Shown: one piece after another, positions 29,901 through 42,968 of the stretch
Numbering within the stretch: position 1 is the stretch's first letter
Layout: the number at the start of each line of letters is the position of its first letter
Assembly (NCBI GenBank): GCA_963070105.1
Contig: OY718803.1
Location: forward strand, 3,454,507 to 3,518,506
Direction: 5' to 3'
Source of the DNA: Litomosoides sigmodontis
Taxonomy: Eukaryota; Nematoda; Chromadorea; Rhabditida; Onchocercidae
Length of the DNA: 64,000 nucleotides
The notes under the pieces: generated by a model
What the model saw: the letters and a program-made list of their open reading frames with translations, nothing else
Database searches by the model: none
Told to the model about the DNA's origin: nothing
Made by a program: the position numbers and the translations under genes

Positions 29901-30654
29901 ACACTGCTAAGAATTTCAAAGATTGCCGAAAAAATGAAGATTTTTCAGATGGAATCTAATTTTCTGCATAAATTTGATGCTGACTTTTCCTCTTCCATAT
30001 GTTTTTGTCGGTGTGTTAACGGACATAAAAATAAGTTGTGCATTTCGTATTGCTGACGGTATATCGTCGGAGAAAAAGAGATTCCTTCCACGACATGATT
30101 TCACAATTTTGTCAAGATCAGGCTGTAAAGAATGCTCGTAAATTGCATGGTGGAAAAGCTTTGGAATAGAATTTTGATTCAAAAAAGCTAAAAAATAAAA
30201 ACTCATTCAGTTTAAAAGTGTTTTTAAAGAGGGCAAAAACAGTGGTTGAAATGTTTAGAACCTCGAAAATCGGTAAATGATCAGAGTTCCATTGCTTGAT
30301 CTTTTCTGCATTCATATCCACAACAGTTACTCGTATTTCCGGACATTTATAAGCGATCATTGCGCATGTTGGCCCACCAACATATCCGGCGCCGACGCAT
30401 GCTATATTTTCAACCTCAAGTATTAAAATTTAGTGAAAAAAAACTTTTCAAATTAACCAAAACTATTCAGTTGCAACGGTGATGCGAGGAAAAAAATGAC
30501 GGCTCACATTGAGTGAAAATTTCAAGTATAATTTGCAGCAGTATTATTAACATATCTAAAATACATTTCGAAAGCGAGCCAGGAGGTATAAAAAATTGAG
30601 GAATAAAAATGAAGAATAAACGAATGAACGGCTAACCTGTTGCATGAAAGCCAT
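26994..30654 (-). CDS. sqv-4: UDP-glucose 6-dehydrogenase
   Basis: Oxidises UDP-glucose to UDP-glucuronate with two NAD+, feeding glycosaminoglycan synthesis (SQV-4 in C. elegans). Eleven exons, in order: 30654-30637, 30414-30262, 30122-29985, 29640-29470, 29269-29072, 28851-28704, 28617-28523, 28274-28144, 27902-27775, 27511-27420, 27152-26994. They sum to 476 residues with matching phases. The first exon codes only MAFMQQ. The NAD-binding [14 protein letters not shown] is at residues 14-27; [35 protein letters not shown] and [10 protein letters not shown] (catalytic Cys at about 281) follow, then [15 protein letters not shown] and [11 protein letters not shown] of the UDP-binding half. The intron after the SSELSKL exon starts with GC (GCAAGC). 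The C-terminus is short, like invertebrate enzymes. Confidence 0.96.
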
Positions 30655-32697
30655 CTTTCAGATATGATAATTCTACCTCACAACCGAACAGCAGCGTCAC
30701 CGATAGCTCTGCAACGATGGTACTTCAACTCAGAACAGTACCGGCAAAGTATTTGCACCCATTTATGTTGCAGAAGGATTTCGGTGCAAAACTTCATGAT
30801 AATTTCCATTTTCAAGCATTCAAGTGGTTTCTTTCAGTGGTCGATCTATGTTCTGGTCAGCCAACTGATCACCACAGAAATCAAACAACAACTAAGACAA
30901 CTGCTCCTCACACCCACACACTACAACGTCAATCAGTAGGCCGAATAGATCCCGTAGAAGAAAACGTGGCCCGGACATTTGAATTTTTAATTTAAATGTG
31001 AAAGAGGACGTGAAGGGTTCGTTCAATAAGGACTGTTCGTTTAGTAATAATATCCTTAAGTGAACTTCTATCTTAACTTTTTTGTCATCTAATGATTCTT
31101 ATTTCGAGAATCTCTCATCTTTCCCGAACCGATGTATCGACGAAAGGGAGGAAATTTAAAATAGTACAAACAGAAGTAATCAGAAATTTGACGTTTGATT
31201 GAATTTCCCACATTCAGTGTTCCCGTCAATTACGTACGATTACGGACGGAACGACTGGGAGAGTTATTTCCTCTCTTCACGACCTTCTTCTACCTCGTAC
31301 ACTCAAATCACGCTAACTTCTACCTTCAAACAACCACCGATTCTATAATCTCATCCTTTCACTTAAATAATTTTGCATTTATGAATCATTCTGCATTACT
31401 GTGTTGCATTCCTTCCTACCTTTTATGCTTTTTTTTCCGAATTTTTTTAAAAATTATAAAATCGAATATTCAGACATAAAGTTATTAAGTTTAATTCCAA
31501 TTGGAAAGAGCAACTTCCATTTAAATTCTTTTTTTTACCGAAATAGCATAATTTTTCATCCAAAAATATTGTTTTCACTATTTTTCTTACTGCTAATTAA
31601 CGTTTTTCTTCTCTCCCTTCTTAAAACGAAATATTTTTTGAGCAAATTTGTTCATTGACGAGAACACTGATGACACGTGTAGTTCACGTGTAGTTCGTGT
31701 AGTTCTTGTCCATCATTTCGGTCAAACATTGAAAGTGATATTGATATGGCTGATAACTGCTACAGTGTTCTTTTTGTTGCGTAAAAAAAGGAAGGTAAGA
31801 GAGGGAGAGAGAGGGAGAGAGAGAGAGAGGGAGAGAGAGAAATCAAGCAATAAGTGATGGATAAAATAAGCGGAAATGGAAGAGAGATGTTGTTGCTGAA
31901 GGATCGATTTACAACAAAAAACTCGTAAAATTGTCAGCTGTGAAGCAATCACAAAATCAGCCAAATTTTCCTCTCCAACGCAAACAATACACGTTTTCCG
32001 ACTGCTCGTTACATACCAAAAACTTTTCAAATCGTACATTTTCGAATAAATTAATGAATGGAAAAAGTATCAAATAGTCATTTTCAAATTAATTCATCTC
32101 AAACGACAAGAAGAGGAACAACAACAAGCGATAAAGCAAAGGAAGTATTAGTCCATTTTGCTTTTATTATTTTTAGGTGTTAATTGAATTTAAATAATGA
32201 AGGAATAGCTTGAATTTTATCTCTAATTTTCCTCCTCTAACCATTGCTCAAAGATGGTTTTTATTAAAATGTAACTTTTACAAAAGCTGTTCGACTACAC
32301 TTTTGCTAATGTTTTCAACTGGAAATTACAACGGTTATAGCGGTGGAGCAGCGTATAAATTTGTTTATTCCAAATATGAAGGCAATTATCAGCTTATCAA
32401 CCGATAACATCACACACTAACATGAAATGAGCACCTTTTTTTGCTAATTATCAATTTATCTGACATTTAGTTTATTTTATTTTTGTTATTAAAAGTTGCA
32501 TTTCAAATTACTGACACTTTGTAAGACGTCAGAATCACAAACACATCCGATAAATCTGCAGAACACGTACGCCTCTTGTAACTTTCACCTTTGCTATAGT
32601 GATAATTACAGATTACATTTCTAATGGTAACTCGCAATGACAAGTAAGTGAATGAAATTTGTCCATTTATGGTTGGTAATAATGTACAAAACGATAA
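30655..32697. other. Intergenic region between UGDH 5' end and colmedin 3' end
   Basis: About 2 kb without a supported gene. It contains a GA-rich run at 31800-31841 and a small CACGTGTAGTT direct repeat at 31674-31704. Open frames at 30640-30995 and 31195-31658 lack family features. Confidence 0.6.
31800..31841. repeat. (GA)n microsatellite
   Basis: GA run with GGG interruptions. Confidence 0.85.
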
Positions 32698-35600
32698 TCA
32701 GTAAATGTCGGGAAATTCCAACTGGTCAACTTGACCTTCCACACGGACATTTACACTCAATAATCGTTTTGAATCAAAAAAATATAGTCGTCCATCGACA
32801 GGATTGTAATGTAACATTGTCACGCCACCGTATGGATTATACCACTTTACACTTACATCTATTGTTTCATTTCTAAATTAAATTTTTTCAATTTTATTTG
32901 AAAAGCAAAATTTGAAACAATTAATTTTTATTTTAACTATTAAAAGGGAGATCGATGTAAAATTTTTTCAAACAATGAACAGAGTTATCTCTCATTGTAG
33001 ATCAATCACTGATGAGTGAGACATGTAAATCCAAAGCAAAAATGCGCCTATCTTTTATGAAATTCATGGCGCAAATTGACTTACCTGAATAAATCGTAGG
33101 CAAAGTGTATAGTGGTATCGCGATCGGTGGCATTTCGTAAACCGTACAAGATTCCACACATAACGAATGTTTCAGCGACATCTGTTGCATTCAATTCATA
33201 AATATCCCAAGTTCGAACTACGTGCATATCCTGACATTATCACTTTGATAAGATAAGAGATATGAAATTGCATTTTAAAGTTCTCACTTAAGTTTTTTGT
33301 TTTTTTGTTTTGGATAACAAAAGAAGCTTCCTGCAACGGTTGTGAAATGCTTGTAATTTCAGGCAGGTAGGATGAAATTTCGACATATTTTACTAGTTTG
33401 GTCACGAATTGAGTAAGCGTAAAGAAGACAAAGTTAGACGTCAAGAGATATGGTATAATTACAGGCTCAATCTTGCTAACTGTAACGTGTTGCATGCCAG
33501 ATCGTACATAAGCAACCCAAAGTCCATTCTCATCGGCGGAGTAATCAACGTAATTATGCGGACGATTATAGAGCCATACGTCACGCTCTGTTTCGTTGCA
33601 ATTCTTCAAATTTACATCCATTAATCCGTTATTTCATTTATTTTCATATAAACTCACCAAGTTCAATTTATTTCATTAAACAACAAAGTCTTCAGGATGA
33701 TAAACATGTAATAATAGTAATAGTAATAATAATTAATGATTAATGGTAATAAAATATGAATAAATGTTAAGTAATAAACAGCTAACAAACTGATGAGGAA
33801 GGATAGCTGGAGGACGCAAACGTTCGATTTAAAGAAAAAGCTATCAATTGATTAATCCTCGCCAATTATCCTTGCTATCATTGCGCATAACAAACGATGC
33901 ATTATCGATTGATACTTATCAAATAAATTAATTTGCAAAAGGTTTTCGTCTTTCGCCTTCAAAAGTTTTCCTGTGATATCGCCTCAAGGCAAATAGCAAG
34001 TTACTGAGTAATAGGATAGGTGTACCTCGAATGTATGATCTCGCTTCCTGGAACAGTCTAGGTATGAGACGTCACCCAAATCCACCTGCGCCTCATCAGT
34101 TGAGTCTAAATCATACTTCACTAGCATGCTTGAGCTATGTCGATGGTAGTAATATGAGCCATTATAGATGATGTTACCCGTGCCAGATGCCAAATAGTCT
34201 ATGTAATATCTGAATACTGAATAGTGCGGTGATAAAACATAGGTTACGTGAATCATTCCGAAATAAAAGCTTCCGATGAGTTTCAAGTTGTGAAATTTAC
34301 GAGCTGTAAGATTGCAGAAGTGTTTGCAATTAAATTGCATAATGTCATCATCTTATGTGCTTCATTCAGTTCGAGGTCTCATCTATCTCATACTTTTGAA
34401 ATGAGAAGCTTAGAAGTTGTACTTTCCTAAGTGTAATTAACAAAGTGAATTAATGTAAGATGAAATTTAGCACTGATACTTGATCTTTTGCTTTTTATTC
34501 ATCAGTTGTCGCTCGTTTTCGTACTCGTAGAGCACTGGCGAAGCGTAACCATCCGTGACCCATCGACGCTCAGCCATTTCGTGATTAGATGGATGATGGT
34601 CACGCATCCATGATCCGACAGCACTGTACTGTGACTCAGCATGAAGTACCGGAATGCCCACGGCATTTAGAAGGCAAACTGAAAATTGAAGAAACAAAAT
34701 CGCTTAGATAATGAAGTGATAAAATGACACACCGAATGATACGGTAATTAATTCAATCGATTAATTTCATTGACGAGGAAGCTTTCGTATAAATTTAATG
34801 CTATTTGGTAAGTGGTAAGGTAGTTTGTTGAAAAGTTTTGTGTGTGAATAAATTAAACCTCTTTTGTTGTAGCCAAGCGTCGGGACGTACTGCGTGAAGT
34901 TTGCTTCCATCGTGGCATAATCCTCTAAAATCTTCCTCAACGGATTTACTTTACTTCTTCAGCATGACACTAATAAATGCTTCTCTCCCGACAATTCTAG
35001 GACTAGAAGATTTCGTGGCTGACATTGATGAATGAAATTAGTTGTCGACGAGTTATGATTCAGAATGAATGAAAAAAAAATGTTAAATGTAAAATGAATT
35101 AATTGCTTTAAATTATCAACCTTGGAATGGTAGTGATGACGAAGTAGGTTCCGACGAAAGCAATATTTTTGGTGCAGTTTTTGCCGCTATTATTGAAGTG
35201 TGTTCCACCAGTAAATCTGTTTTTTTTAAAGGTGTTGTTGAACTGCTGGTAAATGAAAGAGGAGGAGGAGGAGTTGGTTTGAAAGGTATCACCTTTGTTA
35301 CCTGTTGAAATTTCGTGATCATAAATTAATACTTTTTGAAGGAATTCATAATTCTATTTTTTTTCAATTAAATATTTCTGCTCGTTTTTATTATATTTAA
35401 AAAGAAAATAACTTCACTTAAATAATTCTTCTTTTAAAGCAGAAGGAAATTTTTTTACTGACAGAAATGCATTCCGGTTTCCTAATAAAAGGTACAGGAA
35501 CCCACTGGAATAGTCATTTCTTCAATTTGAGTAACAGGCGGTGGTGGTGGTGGTGGTGGTGGTTCGGGTACAGTGATCTGTTGTAAGTATAAATCCATAA

Positions 35601-36823
35601 ATGGGCAATTACATCGACCTGAAATTTCAACAATTAACTCTCGCCTAACAGTGTGCTTCCTGCCACTTTTCATGTGTTCAAAAGCTCATCATACTTTAAA
35701 TTTGAGAGTATTTAAAAATTTGAGCACTAGTAACTTTTCGAGCTCTTTCAGCTAGCTATTAAATATAAATTTCAACAAAATTTCAATTTCAAACTGTGGT
35801 AATATTTAAATGGAAGAATATTTTCAAATTTAAAGATAACCATCAATGCCTGGCTTTCCTTCCGCACCAATGCTACCGACCAATCCAGTTAGACCAACTT
35901 TACCTTGCCAACCTATTGTTCCTGCAAAATGTTCACATTGCTAATTTTTTCTCGGCTGATTCTTTGAAGTTGAAAAGATTTTTTTCCATCACTTACAGTA
36001 TTCTGGTGTTTTCATGAATCGCTCAACAAATAAATCGTACTTGTTGTAAAGTGCACTTTTAGAAAGTTAGAAAAGATAGTACCAGGAGGTCCAGTAGGGC
36101 CATGCGCTCCTCGTGAACCATGTGGTCCTTGAAAACCCATTAATTTTCTACCAGTTTTTGCGCAATGGCGATGAATGCGTTTACAGGATTCATTAACGAC
36201 AGTTTTCTAAAATTTGAATAACCTAGCCTTTTCAAATTTAGCAATATTTTCACACTCTTAAAATTATAATTTTCGAATTTTTTGTACATAAGTTTGTTAC
36301 GCAAGAGAAGATTAAATTTACAGTAACATTTTGTCGAACGTTTACAGTCCACTGATCATCGCTTTCGACAGATAATGATGACAGGTGTGATTGTATACCT
36401 TCCGATGATCGTTTCACCTCCATCAATTGCCTTCTTGTTCGATTATGCACCACTCTATTAGTCTCACATTTCAGCATCTTTGAAAAAATTTAACATTTTT
36501 CAAGCAATTCAACTTGCTATCACCCCATCCGGGCACTCGTTAAATGATGAATCAATTAATAATTACTGCTTAGCTTATGCTGCCTAATTCAATGGTACAA
36601 TTAGTATAGTACAGTAATCACAGTAATGAGTACAGTAATGGATTGCTACCGTAAAAGGAGGAATATGAGGAGGAGAGGGTGTGATGAAGAGAAAAAAAAG
36701 AAACGGTGACATGATTGTTACCTGTATGTGTAAGATGATATTGGAGTAGAATAGGATGAGAAGGAATACATTTGCAAAATGAATTATGCAAAGGAATTGA
36801 AGTCGTCGATAGAAGACTGTCAT
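32698..36823 (-). CDS. unc-122: Colmedin: type II membrane protein with collagen repeats and olfactomedin domain
   Basis: Architecture of C. elegans UNC-122/COF-2 and vertebrate gliomedin. Eleven exons: 36823-36722, 36477-36322, 36206-36083, 35921-35841, 35618-35506, 35301-35121, 34678-34474, 34209-34026, 33603-33463, 33230-33085, 32872-32698; phases agree, 535 residues. A short cytoplasmic start and one membrane segment (about residues 10-33) come first, then an ectodomain with RTRR, a possible furin site. About 15 Gly-X-Y triplets follow, then CNCP, a nine-proline run, a Pro/Ser/Thr linker and the olfactomedin domain. The latter begins CLLNAVGIPVL and includes GSWMRD, GTGNIIYNGSYYYHR, DENGLWVAY, TFVMCGILYGL, IHFAYDLF and MLHYNPVDGRLYFFD. 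UNC-122 acts at neuromuscular sites; the role here is inferred. Whether it is the unc-122 or the cof-2 orthologue is not decided. Confidence 0.9.
35538..35563. repeat. (GGT)n run coding polyproline in the colmedin
   Basis: GGT repeat on the plus strand reads as nine consecutive prolines on the coding minus strand, between the collagen and olfactomedin parts. Such runs vary easily in length. Confidence 0.9.
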
Positions 36824-38507
36824 ACAGACGAATGATTTCGCTCTCACTTAATTCATTTCAATATTTTCGGGAAATAGCTTCTAGTGAAATGAGCTAATAG
36901 CATTTCTCATCCTCCAATATCATAAACAATGCTCATTTGCGACGGCTGATGGCCCAACCAAAACTGCGATTTGTTTTCATTTCAAAATATTTTATTACTT
37001 CGAGCCGATTTTTTGTTTACATTACGCAAGCTAATGTCAACGATAATGCTAGGAAAAAGCAACAAAAGGCGAGCTTGCAGTGGAACTTTATCAAAATTAT
37101 TTCCCATCGATGTGGGAAATGGCTATTACTATTTGATTTGTTAAATTTGCAATTAATTAATGCAAAATTTAAGTCAAATTAAATGCTTTTTTTTGGATGT
37201 TTGAAAAATAATCTTAATGAGTGTGTGTAGCTAGCGTGGTACTTCAAGTGATCAGTTTATACACGTTTAATTGCAAGACGGAAATAATGTAATTTTTTGC
37301 ATTTTATTTTAAGACGAGAAAATTATGGGCCTAATGAATTTTTGCAAGTTATTTCTTATTTCTGGAAAATTCTCCTATCTTATGTCACACACACGTGTAC
37401 ACGTACACGCATAGACACACACGCAGAGATGCATTGATGTATTCCTAAGACTGATTCATCTTTTCCATCCTCTCCTTCCATTTACTCTATCAAATTAGCA
37501 TTTCTAACTAATTTAATCGAAAAATTTTTCATTTTAGATTTTCTCGTTGATAAAGTAACACTACTAGGGACTGTTATTGACTGAAATTTGATATTCTGTT
37601 ATCCGGAAAAATGACACATTTCTGAAAACGGAATGTCTCTGGAGATCTCCTAGTTATTTACGTCGTTGCTGAGGGGGTGAAAACAGGAAGAAAATAAAAA
37701 TGAAATTACGAGTACGAAGTGCTAATGCTATGTGTGTTTTTGCCTTATTTAATAAGTTTAAGAATTTTGCTTATTTTGAAATATAACTTTTAAATAATTA
37801 AAATTAGCTCATTCGCATTCTTCCTATACAAACAATATTCTTTTGTAAGTAAAATTTTCAGATTTCCTTTTTTTTTTGACTTCATTTTTAACATTTTTTT
37901 TCTGTTTTTTTCGTCATAATAAAAAGTGTTTTAATGATAAATTTTAAGTTTTTTGTTATTTAAAATAAAAAAATTGTATTTCTTTTGTAAATTGTAATTT
38001 CTTCCTTTTTCTTTGCAAACCTTACCAATCTTCTTCAAAAATTTACAGTTTCAATTAGAAACAATCTTGTTAAACAAAACTTTGGTACTCAATTACTTTT
38101 TTAACCTGCTAAGTCATTTCAGATATGAAGGAATTAATTTTTGCTAGCATTCCGCTTGCTATTCCAAATGTTTACAATGAAATATTTTCTTTCAAAAAGG
38201 AAAAAGAAACGGGAAGAAACGTAATAATTAAATGATTGCTTGATTTTGCTGAAGAAGTGCTCACTCTTGCAGTGATGCATTTAGGTGTGAAATGAATAGA
38301 ATTGAATTGAATTGAGTCAGTTAGGAAATGATTTATAATTGAAATCAAATTTGTTCCTTTCTATCCCGTTTATTTCCTTAGATGCTCATTTCATCGATTT
38401 TAATTCACAAAACTCTTTCGGCGTGCTTCACCTTTCAGTGAGGAGCAACAACAATGTTGCTTCATAGAGCAACGAATACTTCTTTTTTTTGTTTTCTTTT
38501 CTCTGTT

Positions 38508-38614
38508 TGTTTATTTGTTTGTTCGTTTGTTTGTTTTTTTGTTTTATTTATTTATTTATTTGTTTGTTTGTCTGTTTGTTTGTTTATTTGTTTATTTATT
38601 TGTTTATTTGTTTT
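38508..38614. repeat. (TTTG/TTTA)n tetranucleotide repeat
   Basis: Imperfect tetranucleotide array of TTTG and TTTA units. The open frame through it is low-complexity Leu/Phe/Cys. Confidence 0.9.
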
Positions 38615-40542
38615 CTTTTGGTGACATCCATGCAGCGGATGGATAAAAGCGATCCGTGCGAAAAAGCTGAGATTATTTAGCTAATCTTTCACGCCTTCTA
38701 TTTTTCATAAATTTCAATTGCTAATGTGCCACCGTATACTTGGAAAAATATTAGCAAAATATTATTTGCATTTTTTTTTAGTATATTACGTGAAATTGTT
38801 TTGCATTCACAATCACATCTATTGAGATTTTTTGTGTATGTAAAGTAAGAGTTAAAAATTTGCAATTTGCTTTCAAGCATATATTGACTTAAAAAGAAAA
38901 TTGCAAAAAAAACAAACTAAAAGAAATTTGAAAGTATTCTCTAAAAGAGGATCATTTTTTAGGTCTTAAACAGATGAAACGCAAATTAAATTAGCAGCTT
39001 AGAGGCTCTGTAATGGATGGTAAGGCTCAGTCGGATCTTCGCCACTTTGTAGGGGAAAAAGGAGGAGAAGCAGTTGTGAAAAATGTTTGCCAAAAAAAAA
39101 AAATCCATCACTCAGATGACATTTTCTACAACGGTCCAATCTTCGTCACAAAGACATGCGGTAGTAACTAATTAAATAACTAATCCCTTCTAGTGTGCTC
39201 ATACGGATATGGGAATTCCCTCCACATTAGCCGCTATTATCATTTCAAAAGTGATTGATAATTATGATTGCAATGATAATCGTAATTGGTGGTGACAATG
39301 GCGATGCTTATCAATTAATTGTGCTGATAGATTGATTGATAGGAGAAGAAAATGGGAGTAATTTATGCAATTCCACGTGTATCCTCCGGAATTGTAGGAA
39401 TTTTAGGAAAGAAGTATCAATGTATTTTACTTCTATTTTTTGAAATTTACTGAGACAGGAGGAGAAGGAATGAATTAATTATTAATTAGTCAGTCGTTGC
39501 TTGTGAATTTTGATGTTTAAAATTAGTCCTGTTGATGAATGGGTTTCTCAAGCCTTTTCCATTCATTCGAGTGCTACATCATCATCTATTGCACATTTAA
39601 AGTCATTGCGATACATCATAGTTGATCATTTCTTATCCTAAATTTTACAATCTAAACTTAAGCTTTTCCTCTCATGGACTTCAGTTCCATGCTCCTGATA
39701 TTATTTAATTAGCAGTTCTAATTTCTTCTTCTTTGATGAGTCTAAAATTAAAGCTTTGTAGGACGTAATACATACATATATATTCGCTGGAAAGATACAC
39801 AAAAAAAATTTTTTTTGAAAATTTAATCCCTCATTTGCAGTTATTATTTTCAAATCGATGATGCTCTTCTTTAATTAACAGAATATCTGGAAAATTTTGA
39901 AATAGTTCATAGTTATTCTTCCTGTCTGTCACATATATATTTGCTTTTAGGTTTCCGAGTATTTTTCCTGCAATGACCGCTTCCCAAAAAAACCACACTA
40001 TATCATCCAAATTCGACCTGCCTAATATCAATTTCCAGGATGTCGCGCACTTCCTGATTGCTGCCTCATAAACACCGCCATTGCATTCCTTATTAGTTCA
40101 AGCATTCCGAACCGCTTCCTTTTTCTATCGTCCTAGCAGATCGGACTGCTGAAATGCGCACTGCACGGACCACTTCCTTCCCGGAAGGCAAAAAAGGCCT
40201 TCACAGATGGAAGATAATTGAAGTGATATTTGCCAGCTGCTAATTCTGAGAATTTATGAAAGTAAAAAACGAAATGAAATTCCAAAAAGAATCATTGCAT
40301 GAACGCTTTTTTATGGGAAATAACGTCTACAAATAAAGCAAATATTTAACAGCCCGACAGTTTGATAAATTTTAGCAGTTAAATCAAATGTATATGTATT
40401 TGTACATCGTTATCGTTGGCGCTGGGTAGGTGAGGGAGAAGGTGTGCCTAGCTACTGACTTTTAACAGTTACAAATTAGTTGGAAGTAAATTTGAAAGGG
40501 AAAAATTTTGATTGACTGAGTAAAATATCAATAATGGAAGAT

Positions 40543-40722
40543 AGAATGGTATAGTATTATCACTTTATCTCTAATAATATTGATTGATTTTTTGAACTGA
40601 ACAGAAAGAGAACTCTCCTCTCTCTCTCTCTCAGAATGGCATAGTATTATCACTTTATCTCTAATAATATTGATTGATTTTTTGAACTGAACGGAAAGAG
40701 AACTCTTCTTTCTTCCCTCTCT
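40543..40722. repeat. Tandem duplication of a 90-bp unit
   Basis: The unit beginning AGAATGG(T/C)ATAGTATTATC at 40543 recurs at 40633. The first 70 or so bases show only two differences, and each copy ends in a CT-rich tail. The second copy runs into a CT microsatellite reaching about 40767. Confidence 0.92.
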
Positions 40723-40944
40723 CTCCCTCTCTCTCCATATCTCTCTCTCTATCTCTCTCTCTCTCTGTTTCATATTATTGTGGACATAGCTGTTTGTGAA
40801 ATAAATCACTAAAGAGGGTATTTGACGTGAGAAATGACTTATCACAAGTGAACAGCGATTTATCAGCTACTGTTTATTCAATTTAAACTTTAGCGAAGCT
40901 GTTATTTTGATTTGCTTTAGGCGAGAAAAAAAACTCGTCTGATA

Positions 40945-40981
40945 CGTGTGTGCGTGTGTGTGTGTGTGTGTGTGCGTGCGT
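40945..40981. repeat. (GT)n microsatellite
   Basis: GT alternation with GC interruptions. Confidence 0.85.
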
Positions 40982-42041
40982 GTATGTGTGCGTGTGCACA
41001 GGTGTGGAAAAGGTGCTACCCAAACTATGAAAATTTAATTTCAATTAGAACATTTTTTTGCTTGAAATTTCAAGAAAGCGAACTTTCTGGCCAATTTGCA
41101 ATTCCATTACACTTAAATGACTTTTTTTTTGCGGGACTTTACGGAACGGCTAGAAAATGACAAAAGATAGAACGCTTATTTAACTTTTGCAAGTGTAAAT
41201 AAATCTTTATGAATTGCTTAAAAATTTTATTTAAAAATGATAAATTGACAAATTAGCAACAGTAAGCAATCATTTGATGAACTGTTTGATGCGCATCGAT
41301 TTGCAATGAACAAGGAAGGATATTTTGCAGCAATTAATTAATTAATTCTAGTTGAGTTAATCTTCCGTGATTAAATGATTATGAAAGACAAAATTAGAGT
41401 TGAGTGAACATCGTAGTTGCCTTCAGCAGCTGCTCGAAGATCTGAAATTGCAATGGATATCACGTGGTCAACGATCGTTTTATTAGTAGTAGGAAGGAAT
41501 GATCATACGTGCAGTAAGTAAAGTTAATGACCTATAAGAAGAATGTAGGCCAGGTAAGCAATAAATTTCTACTGGAAGATAAACAACGATTTAAGTGATA
41601 ATTTCTGGCTTATAGACGGACAGACAAGGAAGTGCTTCAGGATCAGGCGAATGATTTTCGGCCAAAAAAAGCCACCAAATTTAAGAATTGAAATGAGTGA
41701 GTAATGTTTTATTACTGAATGACTGTTATTAGACAGGAAGTCCGAAAAAAGGTAAGAGTGAGCGGACAATTCAGGTGACCTGTCTTCAATTGCAAAATCT
41801 TGCAAGTGTATGCGTTTAACTAACTGGAATTCCTCACCTGGCAAGTGCACCGGAGGTCGGTTGACAGCTGTCAATTTGTGAAATCAAAATTTCGCTTCTG
41901 CAAGCTTACTTCCACTTCTCCTCTTCCACTCATTTCTCATCTCTATTATTTTTACCCTTCTGTTCCTGTACTACCTCCACCTCTTCCGACTATCTCATTT
42001 TAATTTCAATATCATTTAACAGATGACATATAAAGCTTAGC

Positions 42042-42044
<3 letters not shown>

Positions 42045-42079
<35 letters not shown>
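42045..42079. repeat. (CA)n microsatellite
   Basis: About 35 bp of uninterrupted CA alternation. Confidence 0.92.
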
Positions 42080-42081
<2 letters not shown>

Positions 42082-42907
42082 CATTCCTGGCATTACCTTG
42101 CAAGACAATTTATCCATCCCATATGAAAAGATGCCAGTGAATTCTCGTTGTTTTTCACAATCTCATTTTCAGTTCATTAAGTGACATTAGCTAGAACTGT
42201 TTCAATTTCCCATTTCTCATCCTCTCTCCTGTAAAATTTACCTCAATTAACTTCTACCTCTCATTTCTCCTTCTCTTTAAAATGAAATTATTTTTGCATT
42301 TATCTATTTAATTCCTTTCTTAGACAAAACTCACTTAATTCTTCGAGCAAAAAGCTACAATTTCAGGATGCTAAACATGTAGTAGTAGTAGTGTGCAGCA
42401 ATTAATAATAATTATTTTAATTACATTTAGTTGAGCAATTTCCAGTGCGATTAGGGACAGTATGGTTTGTTCCATTTGCCCATTATCTATTCCACTAATA
42501 CACATTTAATCATTCATCATCTCCCTGCTAGAGAGAGTGCGCAGCCTGACTGTATCACGCTGATTTAACCTACCTGTTTGTGCCTGCAAAAGCAGGGTAG
42601 CGACGGTATTAAATTCCGAAATTTAGGTAATCCATTAAGCTTTCTGCCAGGATAACATGCGTGACGGTTCCGCTTCCTGACACTTATCAAATAGGAGAGA
42701 AAATTTGATGTGTCGCCTGAAATTCCTTAGAAACCATTTACGTGTTAGATTCAAATAGCCTAATTACTATGTGAAAACAAAAAAATAAAATAAAAATCAT
42801 AAGAAAAAAAAAAGAAACATTTTTAAGAGAAGCAGTATTATTTGACAAGATGAAGCTACGTATATGCATATATGATGTGCTGCGACATTCAAAGAGCTTT
42901 TCAAAAG

Positions 42908-42968
42908 TGTGCGTGTGCGTGTGCGTGCGCGCGTGCTTGTGCGTTTGCGTGTGTGTGTATGTGTGTGT
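42908..42968. repeat. (GT/GC)n alternating purine-pyrimidine run
   Basis: Mixed GTGTGC units including a GCGCGC core, a sequence type that can adopt left-handed DNA. Confidence 0.8.

Noticed and set aside
41844..41873. Possible 30-bp minus-strand mini-exon between GACAG and GTGAGG
   Set aside because: Borders look canonical but there is no partner exon or conserved sequence; a chance match is more likely.
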